Positions 19,448 to 29,928 of a DNA stretch of 64,000 nt are shown one piece after another. Each line of letters starts with the position of its first letter. Position 1 is the first letter of the stretch. Below the pieces are notes generated by a model. It made no database searches and was not told where the DNA came from. It was given only the letters and a program-made list of their open reading frames with translations. This DNA is from an uncultured Lachnospiraceae bacterium (GTDB taxonomy: Bacteria > Bacillota > Clostridia > Lachnospirales > Lachnospiraceae): assembly GCA_947626985.1 (NCBI GenBank), contig CANQUG010000002.1:1-64000 (forward strand), written 5' to 3'. The position numbers were made by a program, and so were the translations under genes.

Positions 19448-21475
19448 TTATTTTACCTTGACTGCCTTCGCGGCACTGAGGGCGCCGTATACTTTAGTTC
19501 CATCCGGATTCTCGGAATATGCACGTACCTTGTAATAGTATGTCTTTCCGCTCTTCAGATTCTTAGTGTCAGTAAACTTCAGCGTCTTCGCATTGGTGAT
19601 GGTTCCAGCCGCGGTATACTTGCCGTTCTTGGATGTACTTCTGTATACGCGGTAGCCCTTCGCCTTGTCAACCTTCGGCCAGGATATCTGAACCTGAGCT
19701 TTCGCACTGGAAACTGTCGTCGGCTTTTTAGCCTTTGCAGGAGCTGTGGTAGCCTTGATGGTGGCACTGATCTTGCCGTTCACCGGGGTCTTGCCATCCT
19801 CCTTCAGAGCAAACGCACGAACTCTGAAAGCGTAGGTAACGCCGTTCTCCAGGCCGCTGGAAACGTCGTAGGAGGTAACATTTTCTCCTGCAATTCGGTT
19901 CAGAAGTTCATATTTCTTCGTGGACGAATTAAACTTGTAGATCATATAGCCATCTGCTCCGTCCACTTTGCTCCATCCGATATGCACAACCTTAGAGCTG
20001 TTCGTGGAGGAAGCCGTCACGGAAGGTTTCTCGGACTTATTATAGTCATAGAGCATAACGGTGATCTCATCGCCCAGATCTCTATATTCGCTCTTTGCTC
20101 CTTCCACCTTCGTAAATGTCCGAATCTTGAATGTATGTACGCCGCCGAAGCCCGTCATGGCCTTGGTAAAGGACGTCTTATCAGCTCCCTGAATGGTCTT
20201 GATTCTCTTGAACTCTCCGGTAGCTTCATTCTTTACATAGATCACATAACCATCCACATCCGGAACAGATTCCCAGGAAAGGGATACCTTCTTCGTTCCC
20301 AGAACCGGTTCTGCAGATATACCATCTTCAGAAGTTACAGGACCGGGTGTAATGGTGGGCGCCGTCGTCGGTTCCGGCGTCACCGTAGTAGTAGGCTCAG
20401 GAGTCTCCGTCGCTTCCGGTGTCACCGTAGCGGTAGGCTCAGGAGTCGTCGTCGGTTCCGGTGTCGCTGTCAGTTCCGGTGTGGCAGTCGGCGCTGCGGT
20501 GATCGTAGGTTCCGGCCATACCGGAATATCAGTCGGAGTCGGTTCCGGCGTTTCGCCCGGTGTCTCACTCGGTGTCGGTTCCGGTGTCTCGCTCGGCATC
20601 GGTTCTGCTGTCGGTGTAGGCGTCGCTGTTGCTGTCGGAGCCGGTGTAGGCGTTGCTGTCGGTTTTGCTGTCGGTCTCGGTGTTGCTGTTGCTGTCGGCG
20701 TCGCCGAACCCGGTGTAGGCGTCACAACAGGAGGCTCCGGATACTCACTGGGAGTGGGATTCGGATCAATCGACGGACTGGGAGCAGCGCTTGGCGTTGC
20801 TTCCGGAGTCACAGAAGGATCCGGAGTTTTTTCATCCTCAGGCTTCGTATCATCCTGTTCACCAGTATCTCCTCCCGGAATTACCGTTACGCCGGGCGTC
20901 GGCTGTTCTTCTACTTTTTCCTCTTTTCCCACATATACCGGCTGACAGGTAACGTGGGTATGCATCCGCTGCACGCCGACCGATTCCACATAATATACGA
21001 TCGGAAAATCAGAGAATTCGTCCTCCACCGCGTCTTCCGTCACCGCCATTCCTATCTCGGCATAGCAGTCCGCATCCGCACCGGGGTTCACGGTGATCGT
21101 TCCGATCACCGCACTGCCCTCGTCATCCATGAATTCCTGATTTTCTTTTCCGGAAAGAATAATGTCGATCAGGTAGCTGTTCTCCCCCTCTGCCTGGGTG
21201 ACAGCCGCATCCTGCACTACACTGGGGATACCGGTGCTAAATTTGAAGTCCGGCTTCTCCATCGTTCCGCTTATCCGTTCCACATACATCTGGAACCTCA
21301 TAGAGGTAATGTTTCCCGTCTTTCCTTCCGGAAGGGTCATCTTTACTGTCGCATCATAACTTCCTGTCGGTGCTGTAATCTCCACTACGCCGGTTTCCTT
21401 GGCCGATACGGTAAGCGGTGGAAGAACCGTGAGAAGAAGAGATGACGCCACTAAATAATTCATCCATTTTTTCAT
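19448..21475 (-). CDS. Secreted Fn3-repeat protein with cohesin-like N-terminal domain and Pro/Thr-rich linker
   Basis: 675 aa; signal peptide; beta-rich N-domain (VEITAPTGSYDATVKMTLPEG...VIGTITVNP); TPEPTxT linker; three Fn3-like repeats (VSLSWESVPDVDGYVIYVK, VHIGWSKVDGADGYMIYKF, VQISWPKVDKAKGYRVYRS). Confidence 0.75.
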   Translation of the reverse strand: MKKWMNYLVASSLLLTVLPPLTVSAKETGVVEITAPTGSYDATVKMTLPEGKTGNITSMRFQMYVERISGTMEKPDFKFSTGIPSVVQDAAVTQAEGENSYLIDIILSGKENQEFMDDEGSAVIGTITVNPGADADCYAEIGMAVTEDAVEDEFSDFPIVYYVESVGVQRMHTHVTCQPVYVGKEEKVEEQPTPGVTVIPGGDTGEQDDTKPEDEKTPDPSVTPEATPSAAPSPSIDPNPTPSEYPEPPVVTPTPGSATPTATATPRPTAKPTATPTPAPTATATPTPTAEPMPSETPEPTPSETPGETPEPTPTDIPVWPEPTITAAPTATPELTATPEPTTTPEPTATVTPEATETPEPTTTVTPEPTTAPTITPGPVTSEDGISAEPVLGTKKVSLSWESVPDVDGYVIYVKNEATGEFKRIKTIQGADKTSFTKAMTGFGGVHTFKIRTFTKVEGAKSEYRDLGDEITVMLYDYNKSEKPSVTASSTNSSKVVHIGWSKVDGADGYMIYKFNSSTKKYELLNRIAGENVTSYDVSSGLENGVTYAFRVRAFALKEDGKTPVNGKISATIKATTAPAKAKKPTTVSSAKAQVQISWPKVDKAKGYRVYRSTSKNGKYTAAGTITNAKTLKFTDTKNLKSGKTYYYKVRAYSENPDGTKVYGALSAAKAVKVK
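20340..20720. repeat. Degenerate low-complexity coding repeat (Pro/Thr/Glu linker)
   Basis: Repeated ggtgtcgctgtcggttccgg-like units encoding TPEPTATVTPEATETPEPT. Confidence 0.85.
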
Positions 21476-21491
21476 TTCTGCTTTCCCCCTT

Positions 21492-24400
21492 TCAGTCCGC
21501 CGCGCCTGGAATACTGCCGCCCGTCAGAGTAATGCTCGGCAGCACATCCGGCATGTCAAGGAATACCGTATCGCTTACCACACGTTCTCCCTTCATGGTA
21601 TGAGCATCGTCCACACGGTAGAGTTCTCCGCGAACCTTTCCGATCTGTCTGATCACACCCATATCCAGATTCTCAGGCGTCACATAGTAAACCCAACGGC
21701 CGTCCGCGGTTTCACCCAGATCGCCCTGAGCGGGAACTTCCGCCAGAATCACCTGTTCCGCATTCACATTGCCGTCCTTCTGTCCGATCACATCACCGTT
21801 TTCATCGAAAAGAACCACCACATTATAGGCAGGATTTCCTTTGTACTTGCCTACGAATACCAGAGAGTTCGCAGGAATCACGTGGCCATCGCCTTCCGCA
21901 TATTTGTAGTCATCTGTCAGAATTCCTACGGCAGGAATGGAAGACTCCTCAGCAGTAAAGAACTCCATATTATCTCCGGAGGGACCGCACACTTCGATTT
22001 CCTTAATAGAAATTTCTCCCTCGGGAACAGCGATTCCAATCAGCTGAGCGTCATAGGTGCCGATCCACTTGCCCTGATTCTCCGGATCTACCGGGTCGAA
22101 CCAGAGAGTCTCGTCACTGCCGCAGCTGCCGGATTTCACAACCTTCCAGTCATAGGATACCGTGCCGTCCTCAGCGGTAACCACATTTCCTACGGAAACG
22201 ATCACGGAGGAAAGAGGACTTCCCTTATACTTAATGGACGTCACTTCCTTTACGGTCTTCATATCGATCACGATGGAAGCCTCAGCGGAAGCTGTTCCTG
22301 TATATACCATGTCCGGATTACCGTCAATGATCCGGTCAATGGTATGCGGATATTTCTGAACCACGCCGCCGGCCTGCTGGAGATTGTATCCCATATCCGG
22401 ATCATCTTTATCCGGCTGGATGGGCACCAGATCTTCCTGGGATACCATATTCGAAGTCTCCACTGTCCAGTTTTCCTTATTCAGTGCGCCGCCGGTCTCA
22501 ATCTTCACAGATCCCGCGGATGCGCTGTTGGAATAATTCAGAGACTTGTCTACAGCCTTCACTTCGTAATACATCACTCTGTTATTCATAGTGGAAACTT
22601 TATCCACATAGGTCGTCGTCTCGCCGGTGCACTCTGTAAAGCCTACCACTTCCTTAGACAGAACACCGTCTGTATAAGTTCCGCGGATAATCTCATAACC
22701 CAGAATGTTGTCCACAGAAGCCGTTGTCTGAAGAGTCAGAGTCGCATACTGATTCTCTGCCGTCACGCTGGCCTTCACCACATCCTGACCCTTGATTCCC
22801 GTTCCGCCGTGCATTCCTCCGCGGGCATTTTCATTCACATAGTACAGAGCCTTCTCCGTGGGTTCTCCATACAGATTCGCATAAGCCCTCGTGTCTTCGT
22901 CGGGAACCATGCCCCAGCGCTCGAAGAACGGAAGAATATTGGCATTAGCCGCTGCACAGGACAGACGCATCAGATTCTGATCCACACCGTCGTTCTGAGA
23001 AAGAAGATTTACATCTTTTCCGTTTCTTACCACCGTAAGGGATTTCGGCGCTTTGTCCGGATTCCTGCTGTAGGTATCCACACGGGCAAAGAACAGGTTA
23101 TTGAACATGTCATCATACGTGGTAAAGATATTTCTGTCCGCATTACTGTCGAATGCCAAATGGAGCTGCCAGTAGAGAGCCAGCTGTACTGCACCGTTGG
23201 AGGAACGGCCGATCTCTCCCGAAGTTACTTTTTCATATACATCCGGCCACTTGAACCGGAGTCCGTTAGAAGCGCGGGTCAGCAGCTGTGCAAAGTAATT
23301 ATTGGTAATTTCCGCAATCGCATACTTGCCGTCGTTGATGTCATGTCCGATCTCATGAGCAATACCCCATCCGAAGCTGTCCCAGCTGCCGGCGCCGGAG
23401 GCAATGACAGTCTCAGGGAACTCGATTCCGATGTGGTTGCCGGAGGCATACATAAAGGCTCCCGCGAACATTCTCATGTAACGGATATTCAGATGACGGG
23501 CCGACAGCCTGTTGTTACTGCCGTACTTCGTATTGCCGTCCATGTTGGTCAGACCCTTATGCTGATAGAACAGAACCATCGTCTGCTCCATGGCGTCCAG
23601 AGCGGTTTCCAGAGCCGCAGCTTTATCCGCGTCGTCCTTCAGTCCTTCCAGAACCTGAGTCGCCGGAACGGAATACATCATGTGTTCCATCATCAGATCG
23701 GTGGCATTCAGGATACAGAGTCTTTCATTATAATCGTAATTCACACTGCTCTTATTCCTGTGGATCTCATCATGATTCTTCTGAATGGTTCCCACATAGG
23801 CTTCCAGCTCTGTAATATACTTGCTGATCGCATCCTTCTTCTCCTGTCCGGTCTTCTTATAGATATTCAGGACAGGAATCTTCACGCCGCCGCTGATGCG
23901 GACGCCATACTGATCCTCAGAGTTATTTCCGGTATATTCCACATAGACCTGTCCGCCCTTCTCATAAGTAGCGCTCACCCAGGAGGGTACGGTGATAACA
24001 TTCCTGCCTACTTTCAGAGATCTGGTAGAGCTAAGGGCATTGGATTCCGCATGATACTGAGTAAATACGATGTTCAGATCCGCATTGTCTCCTATTTTCT
24101 TGAAGTTATGACCAACGAATACGATAAGCTCCTCACCTGCATAAACAGATCTTCCCAGCGGCTGCCATGCGTTCAGACCGCCGTAGTTCAGCGTTCCGTC
24201 CTTGCGTGCGGTAATGCCAGTCTCCACCTTATAGGTTTCCGTAGTTCCCATGGCAAGAATATCTTCGGCGTTGGTCAGCTCAAGATCCAGATAATCATGC
24301 AGGGGATGCAGTTCTCCGCTCTCCTGGTCCGGTACGTTCAGCTCTGCTCTCAGCTGTTCGATCTGCTCCCTCGTCACTCCTTTCACAAGCTGGCTGTGCA

Positions 24401-27400
24401 TCTCATCCGCATAAAGTGCATAAATCTTACCCTCAATATCCGAATATTTATGGAAATGCATCTCGCCCACCTTCATCTCGATCCTGCTGTATCCAGTACC
24501 CAGGCACATCAGGATTCTCTGGGCTTTCACAGGCTGATGGAACTTGGCGATAAAGTAGGGATGATTGTTGTCATCGGTCCTGCGGATCAGGTCCGCCTTC
24601 ACTTCCTGTCTCTCATCGCCGTGCTCCTTATTCCAGTAATGAATTCTCACAAGCGAGGGCTCACCCTGAAGATTGGCATCCGTAAAGGTAAGATAGCTCA
24701 TCTCATATTCCTTATCCAAGGTCACAGTGATGCCTCTGGCGAAGTTATTGTCGAAATAGGAAATACCATCGTCCCACTCATCATGCTTCAGCCAGTAGGA
24801 GTCATAGTTATTGTCAACCACACCGTAAGCCCAGTGAGTATGCTGAACCTGGGTAGAAGTACCTTCATTGGCTTCATCGATCGGGCTGTTCTGCATGGAT
24901 GCTCCGCCGTGATTTCCATGAAGCGCCTGCAGAATATGCTCGGATACTTCTCCCTTCGCTGTACTCTTATTGATCAGCTGATACTCCGGAAGTCTGGGAA
25001 TCTCGCCGCTGGTGGTTGTCGCCTCCTGCGTTCCGGAAGGTACGCCCCATCCGAGAGAGTTCCATCCTATTACATAAATATAATAGGAGACTCCGTCTTT
25101 CAGTTTGGAAATTGTATAGCTGTTAGAGGTAAGCATGCCTCTGCTGACAAGCTGTTCGTTGACAGTTTCGCCCTTGTCGGTGCGCGTATCGGTATCCAGC
25201 ATCTGGAAACCTTCCACAACAGGCATAAAGCTGTCGTCTGCCGGCGGAGCCGTGCCCTCATCCTCGGGTGTCGCCTCTCTGTAGTACAGCATATACCCTT
25301 CCGCGTCATCCATCATCTTCCAGGTTACATTCACTGCCCGGTATGCGCCCTTGGCCGCCACATTATCCGGAGCCGCCGGCTTGCTCGTAGGCGCAGGAGT
25401 TACCGTGATCGCTTCCGACCATGGGCTGGTCCAGTCGCCGTTCACGGAACGAATCTTCACCGTGTACCCCTTGAAGTTCACAATAGGCTTGTCATTGATC
25501 ATGGTCACCAGATGAGGTGACTCCTGCACACGCACGATCTGAGTCTGTACACCATTCTCCTTCTTAACGGGACCGGAAATGAACAGATCGTAGCCTGTTA
25601 CATTACTCTCAGCTTTCCAGTGAATGGTAAACTCTTCATTATTGATACTTTTGCTGATGGCATCCATGTCGAACTTCGGTATGTTAAGCTCCGGCGCAGG
25701 AATTCTCTTATCCATGTCATTGACGAATTCCACCTTGGCAATGTCCGCCAGCTTTTGATTCTTCTTGGTTCCTGTGATGGTGATGCTTACTTTCTTTACA
25801 GCCACCTGCGTACCGAAATCCACTACCAGGGAACCGTCCGCATCCACTTTTACAGAGGGCTTCTGGTCCGCATAAACAGTGGTCTGAGGCAGGAGAACCG
25901 ACGCCATGAACGCAAATACCGGAGCACTGATCATGTCTTCCTCTGCTTCGGGCGCATCGAAAAGCTCTGCGGCATCATCCGGATTTTCGGTTTCTTCTCC
26001 CGTTTCTCCTGTGACGGGCTCCTCCCCGATTACCTCATTCTGAACGACTGAATCTGCAGGAACCGTTTCTTCCGAAAGATCTGCCTCTCCGGCAGACTCC
26101 TCCGCTGCTGAGTCTTCTGCGGGCGAACCGGTGAACAGATCCACAGAAGCAGGCCCTGTCAGCTGTTCTGCGGACCCCCCGGAACCTTCTGATTGGGTAT
26201 CGCCTATACTGATGCGCCCCACCGCGTCTTCTCCGGCGGAATTCACATATGTATACTCTATGTATCCGCTGGAAATATCGCTGGTGAGATTTCCAACCTC
26301 ATCAACAGCGACAGGCGTCTCAATAGTAATTCCTTCGATCTTCGGCACATCCTCAGGAGCCGCATTTTCCGCAGCAAGAGCAAAGCCGATCTCTACCGGA
26401 TTCGACTCGGAAATGACTTCGTCTTTCGCCGGCTGCAGCGTAAGGCTTTCCTCGCCTTTCAGGACGCCTTCCACAGTTCCGCCTGCAATATGGGTGGTTT
26501 CCGGAACGGTAACCATCTCCTTCGACGGTACGAAGGATTCCGCAATAGTGGAAATCTGGTTCTCATTAATGCTCTGCACCAGATACTGCAGATCGGAAAG
26601 GTCCACCTCCTCCGTGAAGTCCATACCATCCGGAGTGTTTACACCCATGGTAAGGTTTGCGGAAGCATCAAACTCGCCGGAACGAATCACATCCAGCATT
26701 TTAGTGATATCGTTGTTATTGATGGCCTTGTCCCCGTTCACATCTCCCAGACGGATCCATCCGGGATTCGCATTCGTTCCGGTGTTCATCCTGGCGGAAG
26801 CCACTTCGATCTTGTGAGTGGTATTTTGGGCTACCGTAATCTCCTGAGTATAATCGGCAAACTTTGCAGCAGAAATTGTAACCGTATAGTTTCCTGCCGG
26901 CAGATCGTCAAAATCCGCCACAGCGGTCGCCGTCTTGCCGGAAACCCGGAGTATCTTCGGTGTATGTCCGCTTCCAATAGACACAGTTACGTTAATCGCG
27001 TCACCATCCTGATCCACATACTCAAAGGGCAGCATGGAGATCACTTTTACCTCGATGGAACCCGTTCCCGTACTCTCGGAGAATAGTTCTCCCTCACCGG
27101 AAATCTCTGCTTCCTCGTCTCCGAACAGTTCTTCGTTCCCGGGCGCAGGCGTCTCCTCCGGCGGGATTTCCTCAGGAACGACTGCTTCCCCAGGCGTCTC
27201 CGTCGGTGGAATCTCCTCAGGTACAACCACTTCCTCCGGATTCTCCTGCGGTGTCACCTCAGGCGGGACCTCCCCGGGAACTTCCGGCGACGGGATTGTC
27301 TCTGCCGCGCCTGCGTCAGGCGCAGACACATCGCCGAAATCCGCTGCCTGATCCATCGGCCCGGCAGCTTCCCCATTCTCCTCCGGCACAGGCGCGTCGC

Positions 27401-27506
27401 TCTCTATTCCGGAAGAAAAGTCGGCTCCCCACACTGCTGCTCCGGCCCCGGTTACCGGCTGGAGAATCAAGCATCCTGTGAGCAAAATAGCCATTAGTCT
27501 TTTCAT
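21492..27506 (-). CDS. Large secreted M60-like (enhancin/mucinase-type) metallopeptidase with dockerin-like, Fn3-like and F5/8C-like modules
   Basis: 2004 aa; signal peptide; GWGIAHEIGHDINDGKYAIAEITNN (HExxH...E); dockerin-like LGDVNGDKAINNNDITKMLDVI ... VDLSDLQYLVQSI; Fn3-like NVTWKMMDDAEGYMLYYRE. Confidence 0.85.
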   Translation of the reverse strand: MKRLMAILLTGCLILQPVTGAGAAVWGADFSSGIESDAPVPEENGEAAGPMDQAADFGDVSAPDAGAAETIPSPEVPGEVPPEVTPQENPEEVVVPEEIPPTETPGEAVVPEEIPPEETPAPGNEELFGDEEAEISGEGELFSESTGTGSIEVKVISMLPFEYVDQDGDAINVTVSIGSGHTPKILRVSGKTATAVADFDDLPAGNYTVTISAAKFADYTQEITVAQNTTHKIEVASARMNTGTNANPGWIRLGDVNGDKAINNNDITKMLDVIRSGEFDASANLTMGVNTPDGMDFTEEVDLSDLQYLVQSINENQISTIAESFVPSKEMVTVPETTHIAGGTVEGVLKGEESLTLQPAKDEVISESNPVEIGFALAAENAAPEDVPKIEGITIETPVAVDEVGNLTSDISSGYIEYTYVNSAGEDAVGRISIGDTQSEGSGGSAEQLTGPASVDLFTGSPAEDSAAEESAGEADLSEETVPADSVVQNEVIGEEPVTGETGEETENPDDAAELFDAPEAEEDMISAPVFAFMASVLLPQTTVYADQKPSVKVDADGSLVVDFGTQVAVKKVSITITGTKKNQKLADIAKVEFVNDMDKRIPAPELNIPKFDMDAISKSINNEEFTIHWKAESNVTGYDLFISGPVKKENGVQTQIVRVQESPHLVTMINDKPIVNFKGYTVKIRSVNGDWTSPWSEAITVTPAPTSKPAAPDNVAAKGAYRAVNVTWKMMDDAEGYMLYYREATPEDEGTAPPADDSFMPVVEGFQMLDTDTRTDKGETVNEQLVSRGMLTSNSYTISKLKDGVSYYIYVIGWNSLGWGVPSGTQEATTTSGEIPRLPEYQLINKSTAKGEVSEHILQALHGNHGGASMQNSPIDEANEGTSTQVQHTHWAYGVVDNNYDSYWLKHDEWDDGISYFDNNFARGITVTLDKEYEMSYLTFTDANLQGEPSLVRIHYWNKEHGDERQEVKADLIRRTDDNNHPYFIAKFHQPVKAQRILMCLGTGYSRIEMKVGEMHFHKYSDIEGKIYALYADEMHSQLVKGVTREQIEQLRAELNVPDQESGELHPLHDYLDLELTNAEDILAMGTTETYKVETGITARKDGTLNYGGLNAWQPLGRSVYAGEELIVFVGHNFKKIGDNADLNIVFTQYHAESNALSSTRSLKVGRNVITVPSWVSATYEKGGQVYVEYTGNNSEDQYGVRISGGVKIPVLNIYKKTGQEKKDAISKYITELEAYVGTIQKNHDEIHRNKSSVNYDYNERLCILNATDLMMEHMMYSVPATQVLEGLKDDADKAAALETALDAMEQTMVLFYQHKGLTNMDGNTKYGSNNRLSARHLNIRYMRMFAGAFMYASGNHIGIEFPETVIASGAGSWDSFGWGIAHEIGHDINDGKYAIAEITNNYFAQLLTRASNGLRFKWPDVYEKVTSGEIGRSSNGAVQLALYWQLHLAFDSNADRNIFTTYDDMFNNLFFARVDTYSRNPDKAPKSLTVVRNGKDVNLLSQNDGVDQNLMRLSCAAANANILPFFERWGMVPDEDTRAYANLYGEPTEKALYYVNENARGGMHGGTGIKGQDVVKASVTAENQYATLTLQTTASVDNILGYEIIRGTYTDGVLSKEVVGFTECTGETTTYVDKVSTMNNRVMYYEVKAVDKSLNYSNSASAGSVKIETGGALNKENWTVETSNMVSQEDLVPIQPDKDDPDMGYNLQQAGGVVQKYPHTIDRIIDGNPDMVYTGTASAEASIVIDMKTVKEVTSIKYKGSPLSSVIVSVGNVVTAEDGTVSYDWKVVKSGSCGSDETLWFDPVDPENQGKWIGTYDAQLIGIAVPEGEISIKEIEVCGPSGDNMEFFTAEESSIPAVGILTDDYKYAEGDGHVIPANSLVFVGKYKGNPAYNVVVLFDENGDVIGQKDGNVNAEQVILAEVPAQGDLGETADGRWVYYVTPENLDMGVIRQIGKVRGELYRVDDAHTMKGERVVSDTVFLDMPDVLPSITLTGGSIPGAAD

Positions 27507-27942
27507 GCTTTTTTTCCTTTCTCCTTTATTTTTAATACCTGGTTAGTTCTTACAGCAGAAATCAAACAGTCCGCTTCTTCCGGAAAATTTGTGATATTTT
27601 CCGAAAACTCATGTCTGCTGCAAGAAACGGCAAGGCATTAAATGAATTGTCTGAAACAGCGGAATATGGCAAAAATACCGCTATTTTCTTGTTCAGTCTA
27701 TCATATGACGAGGATTTAGTCAACAACGCCCAAACCCTTCTCAGACATTTAAATTTTTATTAATTTTTTGTAACATTTCTGGTGGGAATCCATATAATGC
27801 AACAGGTCTTCTCTGTCTATTCTACAATTATGAACTCCCATGCCGGGACCCACAAACGCAGAAGGAGCCCTGAAACCATGGTCAGGGCTCCGATCACTCT
27901 TTCCTGCTGAACTCACTCTGAAAAACACAACCCCTCCTGAAG

Positions 27943-29520
27943 CTACAGCATAGGCGCGAGCAGCCGCATCACGCTCTGCACTCCCCGGACCACAATGTTC
28001 CTGTCCTGACAGAACCGCAGGTCCACGCACCGGCAGTATTCCAGTGTCTCCGCGAAATCCTGACGGATATCCCGGATCACCTCATTTTTGTACATCCACA
28101 CCCCGTCCTCGAAATGCAGATAAAGGCTCCGGTAGTCCAGGTTAATGGTTCCCACCACCGCAATTTCGTCGTCGCACACGAAGGATTTCGCATGGAGAAA
28201 GCCGGGCTGGTACTCGTAGATTTTCACGCCGGCCTCCAGCAGCTGCTCATAGTAGGACTGGGTGAGCAGGAACACCATTTTTTTATCCGGCATGCCGGGA
28301 GTCATGATCTTCACGTCCACCCCGCTTTTGGCCGCCAGACAGAGGGCCGTCATCATTTCATTATCAATGATCAGGTAGGGAGTACAGATATACAGATAAT
28401 GGCGGGCATGATGAATAATATTCAGATACACATTTTCTCCCAGAACTTCATGGTCCAGAGGAGAGTCCGAAAAGGGCTGAACGAACCCGCTTCCCGAAAA
28501 GGGCTCCGGGTGATATCTGTGGGGCAGATAATCCGAGAAGGGAATGGGATCTTTCTGATTGGTGATCACCGTCCACATGTGGAGAAACATGGCGGTCATG
28601 TTCCATACCGCTTCTCCCTTCAGCATAACCGCCGTATCCTTCCAGTGCCCGAAACGTTCCTTCTGATTAATATACTCATCCGCCAGATTGACGCCTCCGG
28701 TAAAGCCCGTGTGTCCGTCGATCACGCAGATTTTTCTGTGGTCCCGGTTATTCTGAACAATATTCAGGATGGGCCGGAAGGGATTGAACACCGCGCACTT
28801 GATGCCCTTGGAGCGAAGGGTTTCGTAATATTTGCCGGGCAGCGTGGTGAGACAGCCAAAGTCATCATAGATCAGCCGCACGTCCACGCCCTGGGCTGCC
28901 TTCCGCTCCAGAATATCCAGAATGGTCTGCCACATGACCCCGTCATTGATAATAAAATATTCTATATAAATATAGTGGGAAGCCTGCTCCATCTCCTTCA
29001 CCAGGACCGGAAACATATCGTCTCCCACCTGAAAGTATTCCGCGGAGGTATGTTCGAAAACCGGGAACCCGGAATAGCGGTAAATATAATTGGACTGATT
29101 AGCTGCGGAGAAATCGCTGTCCGCCAGCCGCTGACGCACATGGGGATCCTGAGTAAGATAGGCCGCGCTGTCTTTCTGGACAGCATCGTAGGCCTGCTGA
29201 ATCATTCCTGCGATACGGGAAGTGCCGAACAGAAGATACAGAGTAAGGCCAAAAATGGGGATGGCCATGATCAGCAGCGTCCAGCCCAGCTTGTAGGAAG
29301 GGTTGATCTTCCTGTTCACCAGGCGGAGAACCACTATGATGCTGAGTATATTGATCGCCAGGGAGATATACCAGGAATAGCCGGCCAGTCTCCAGACCAT
29401 GACAAACAGCCATACCAGCTGTATGATCAGGGCCATGGCCACGTAAAATATTCTGTTAAATAAAAGCTTCGCTGCTTTTTTAAAAAACAAAACGACTAAA
29501 TCTATCATAAAATCCGCCAT
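27943..29520 (-). CDS. cls: Cardiolipin synthase (phospholipase D family)
   Basis: 525 aa; two HKD motifs (DHRKICVIDGHTGFTGG; LHAKSFVCDDEIAVVGTINLDYRS). Confidence 0.96.
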   Translation of the reverse strand: MADFMIDLVVLFFKKAAKLLFNRIFYVAMALIIQLVWLFVMVWRLAGYSWYISLAINILSIIVVLRLVNRKINPSYKLGWTLLIMAIPIFGLTLYLLFGTSRIAGMIQQAYDAVQKDSAAYLTQDPHVRQRLADSDFSAANQSNYIYRYSGFPVFEHTSAEYFQVGDDMFPVLVKEMEQASHYIYIEYFIINDGVMWQTILDILERKAAQGVDVRLIYDDFGCLTTLPGKYYETLRSKGIKCAVFNPFRPILNIVQNNRDHRKICVIDGHTGFTGGVNLADEYINQKERFGHWKDTAVMLKGEAVWNMTAMFLHMWTVITNQKDPIPFSDYLPHRYHPEPFSGSGFVQPFSDSPLDHEVLGENVYLNIIHHARHYLYICTPYLIIDNEMMTALCLAAKSGVDVKIMTPGMPDKKMVFLLTQSYYEQLLEAGVKIYEYQPGFLHAKSFVCDDEIAVVGTINLDYRSLYLHFEDGVWMYKNEVIRDIRQDFAETLEYCRCVDLRFCQDRNIVVRGVQSVMRLLAPML

Positions 29521-29531
29521 CTCATGCCGCT

Positions 29532-29563
29532 AAAAAACCCTGATCGTTTCAATCAGGGTTTTT
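29532..29563 (-). terminator. Intrinsic terminator of rpsU
   Basis: AAAAACCCTGAT/ATCAGGGTTTTT hairpin just downstream of rpsU. Confidence 0.9.
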
Positions 29564-29572
29564 CGCGCACAA

Positions 29573-29749
29573 TTAATTATATTTACGTTTTCTTGCGGCT
29601 TCGGATTTCTTCTTACGACGAACGCTCGGCTTTTCGTAATGCTCTCTCTTACGAATCTCCTGCTGAATACCCGCCTTCGCGCAGCTTCTCTTGAATCTGC
29701 GGAGCGCGCTATCCAAAGTCTCGTTCTCTTTTACGATTACATTTGACAT
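29573..29749 (-). CDS. rpsU: 30S ribosomal protein S21
   Basis: 58 aa [58 protein letters not shown]. Confidence 0.98.
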   Translation of the reverse strand: MSNVIVKENETLDSALRRFKRSCAKAGIQQEIRKREHYEKPSVRRKKKSEAARKRKYN

Positions 29750-29928
29750 AGACTCACACCCAACCTCCCTCCAGTTGTAGATTGTGCTAAAATACAACTG
29801 TACGGGTATTTTTCTTGCACGTGACTATTATATCATATTATGGAAATTCGTCAACAGCTTTTGGTTATTTTTACAAAAAAATTGACGCAATTTCTAATCC
29901 GCCGGTCCCGGCCTCCGGGTATTGCCGG

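Noticed and set aside
20352-20945. VGSGV-repeat ORF, elastin-like
   Set aside because: Antisense translation of the TPEPT linker
19409-21445. 678-aa plus-strand ORF with Arg/Cys-rich repeats
   Set aside because: Antisense to the Fn3 protein; the repeats are the complement of the Pro/Thr linker
21600-25520. 1306-aa plus-strand ORF
   Set aside because: Antisense to the M60-like peptidase gene, whose modules are recognisable
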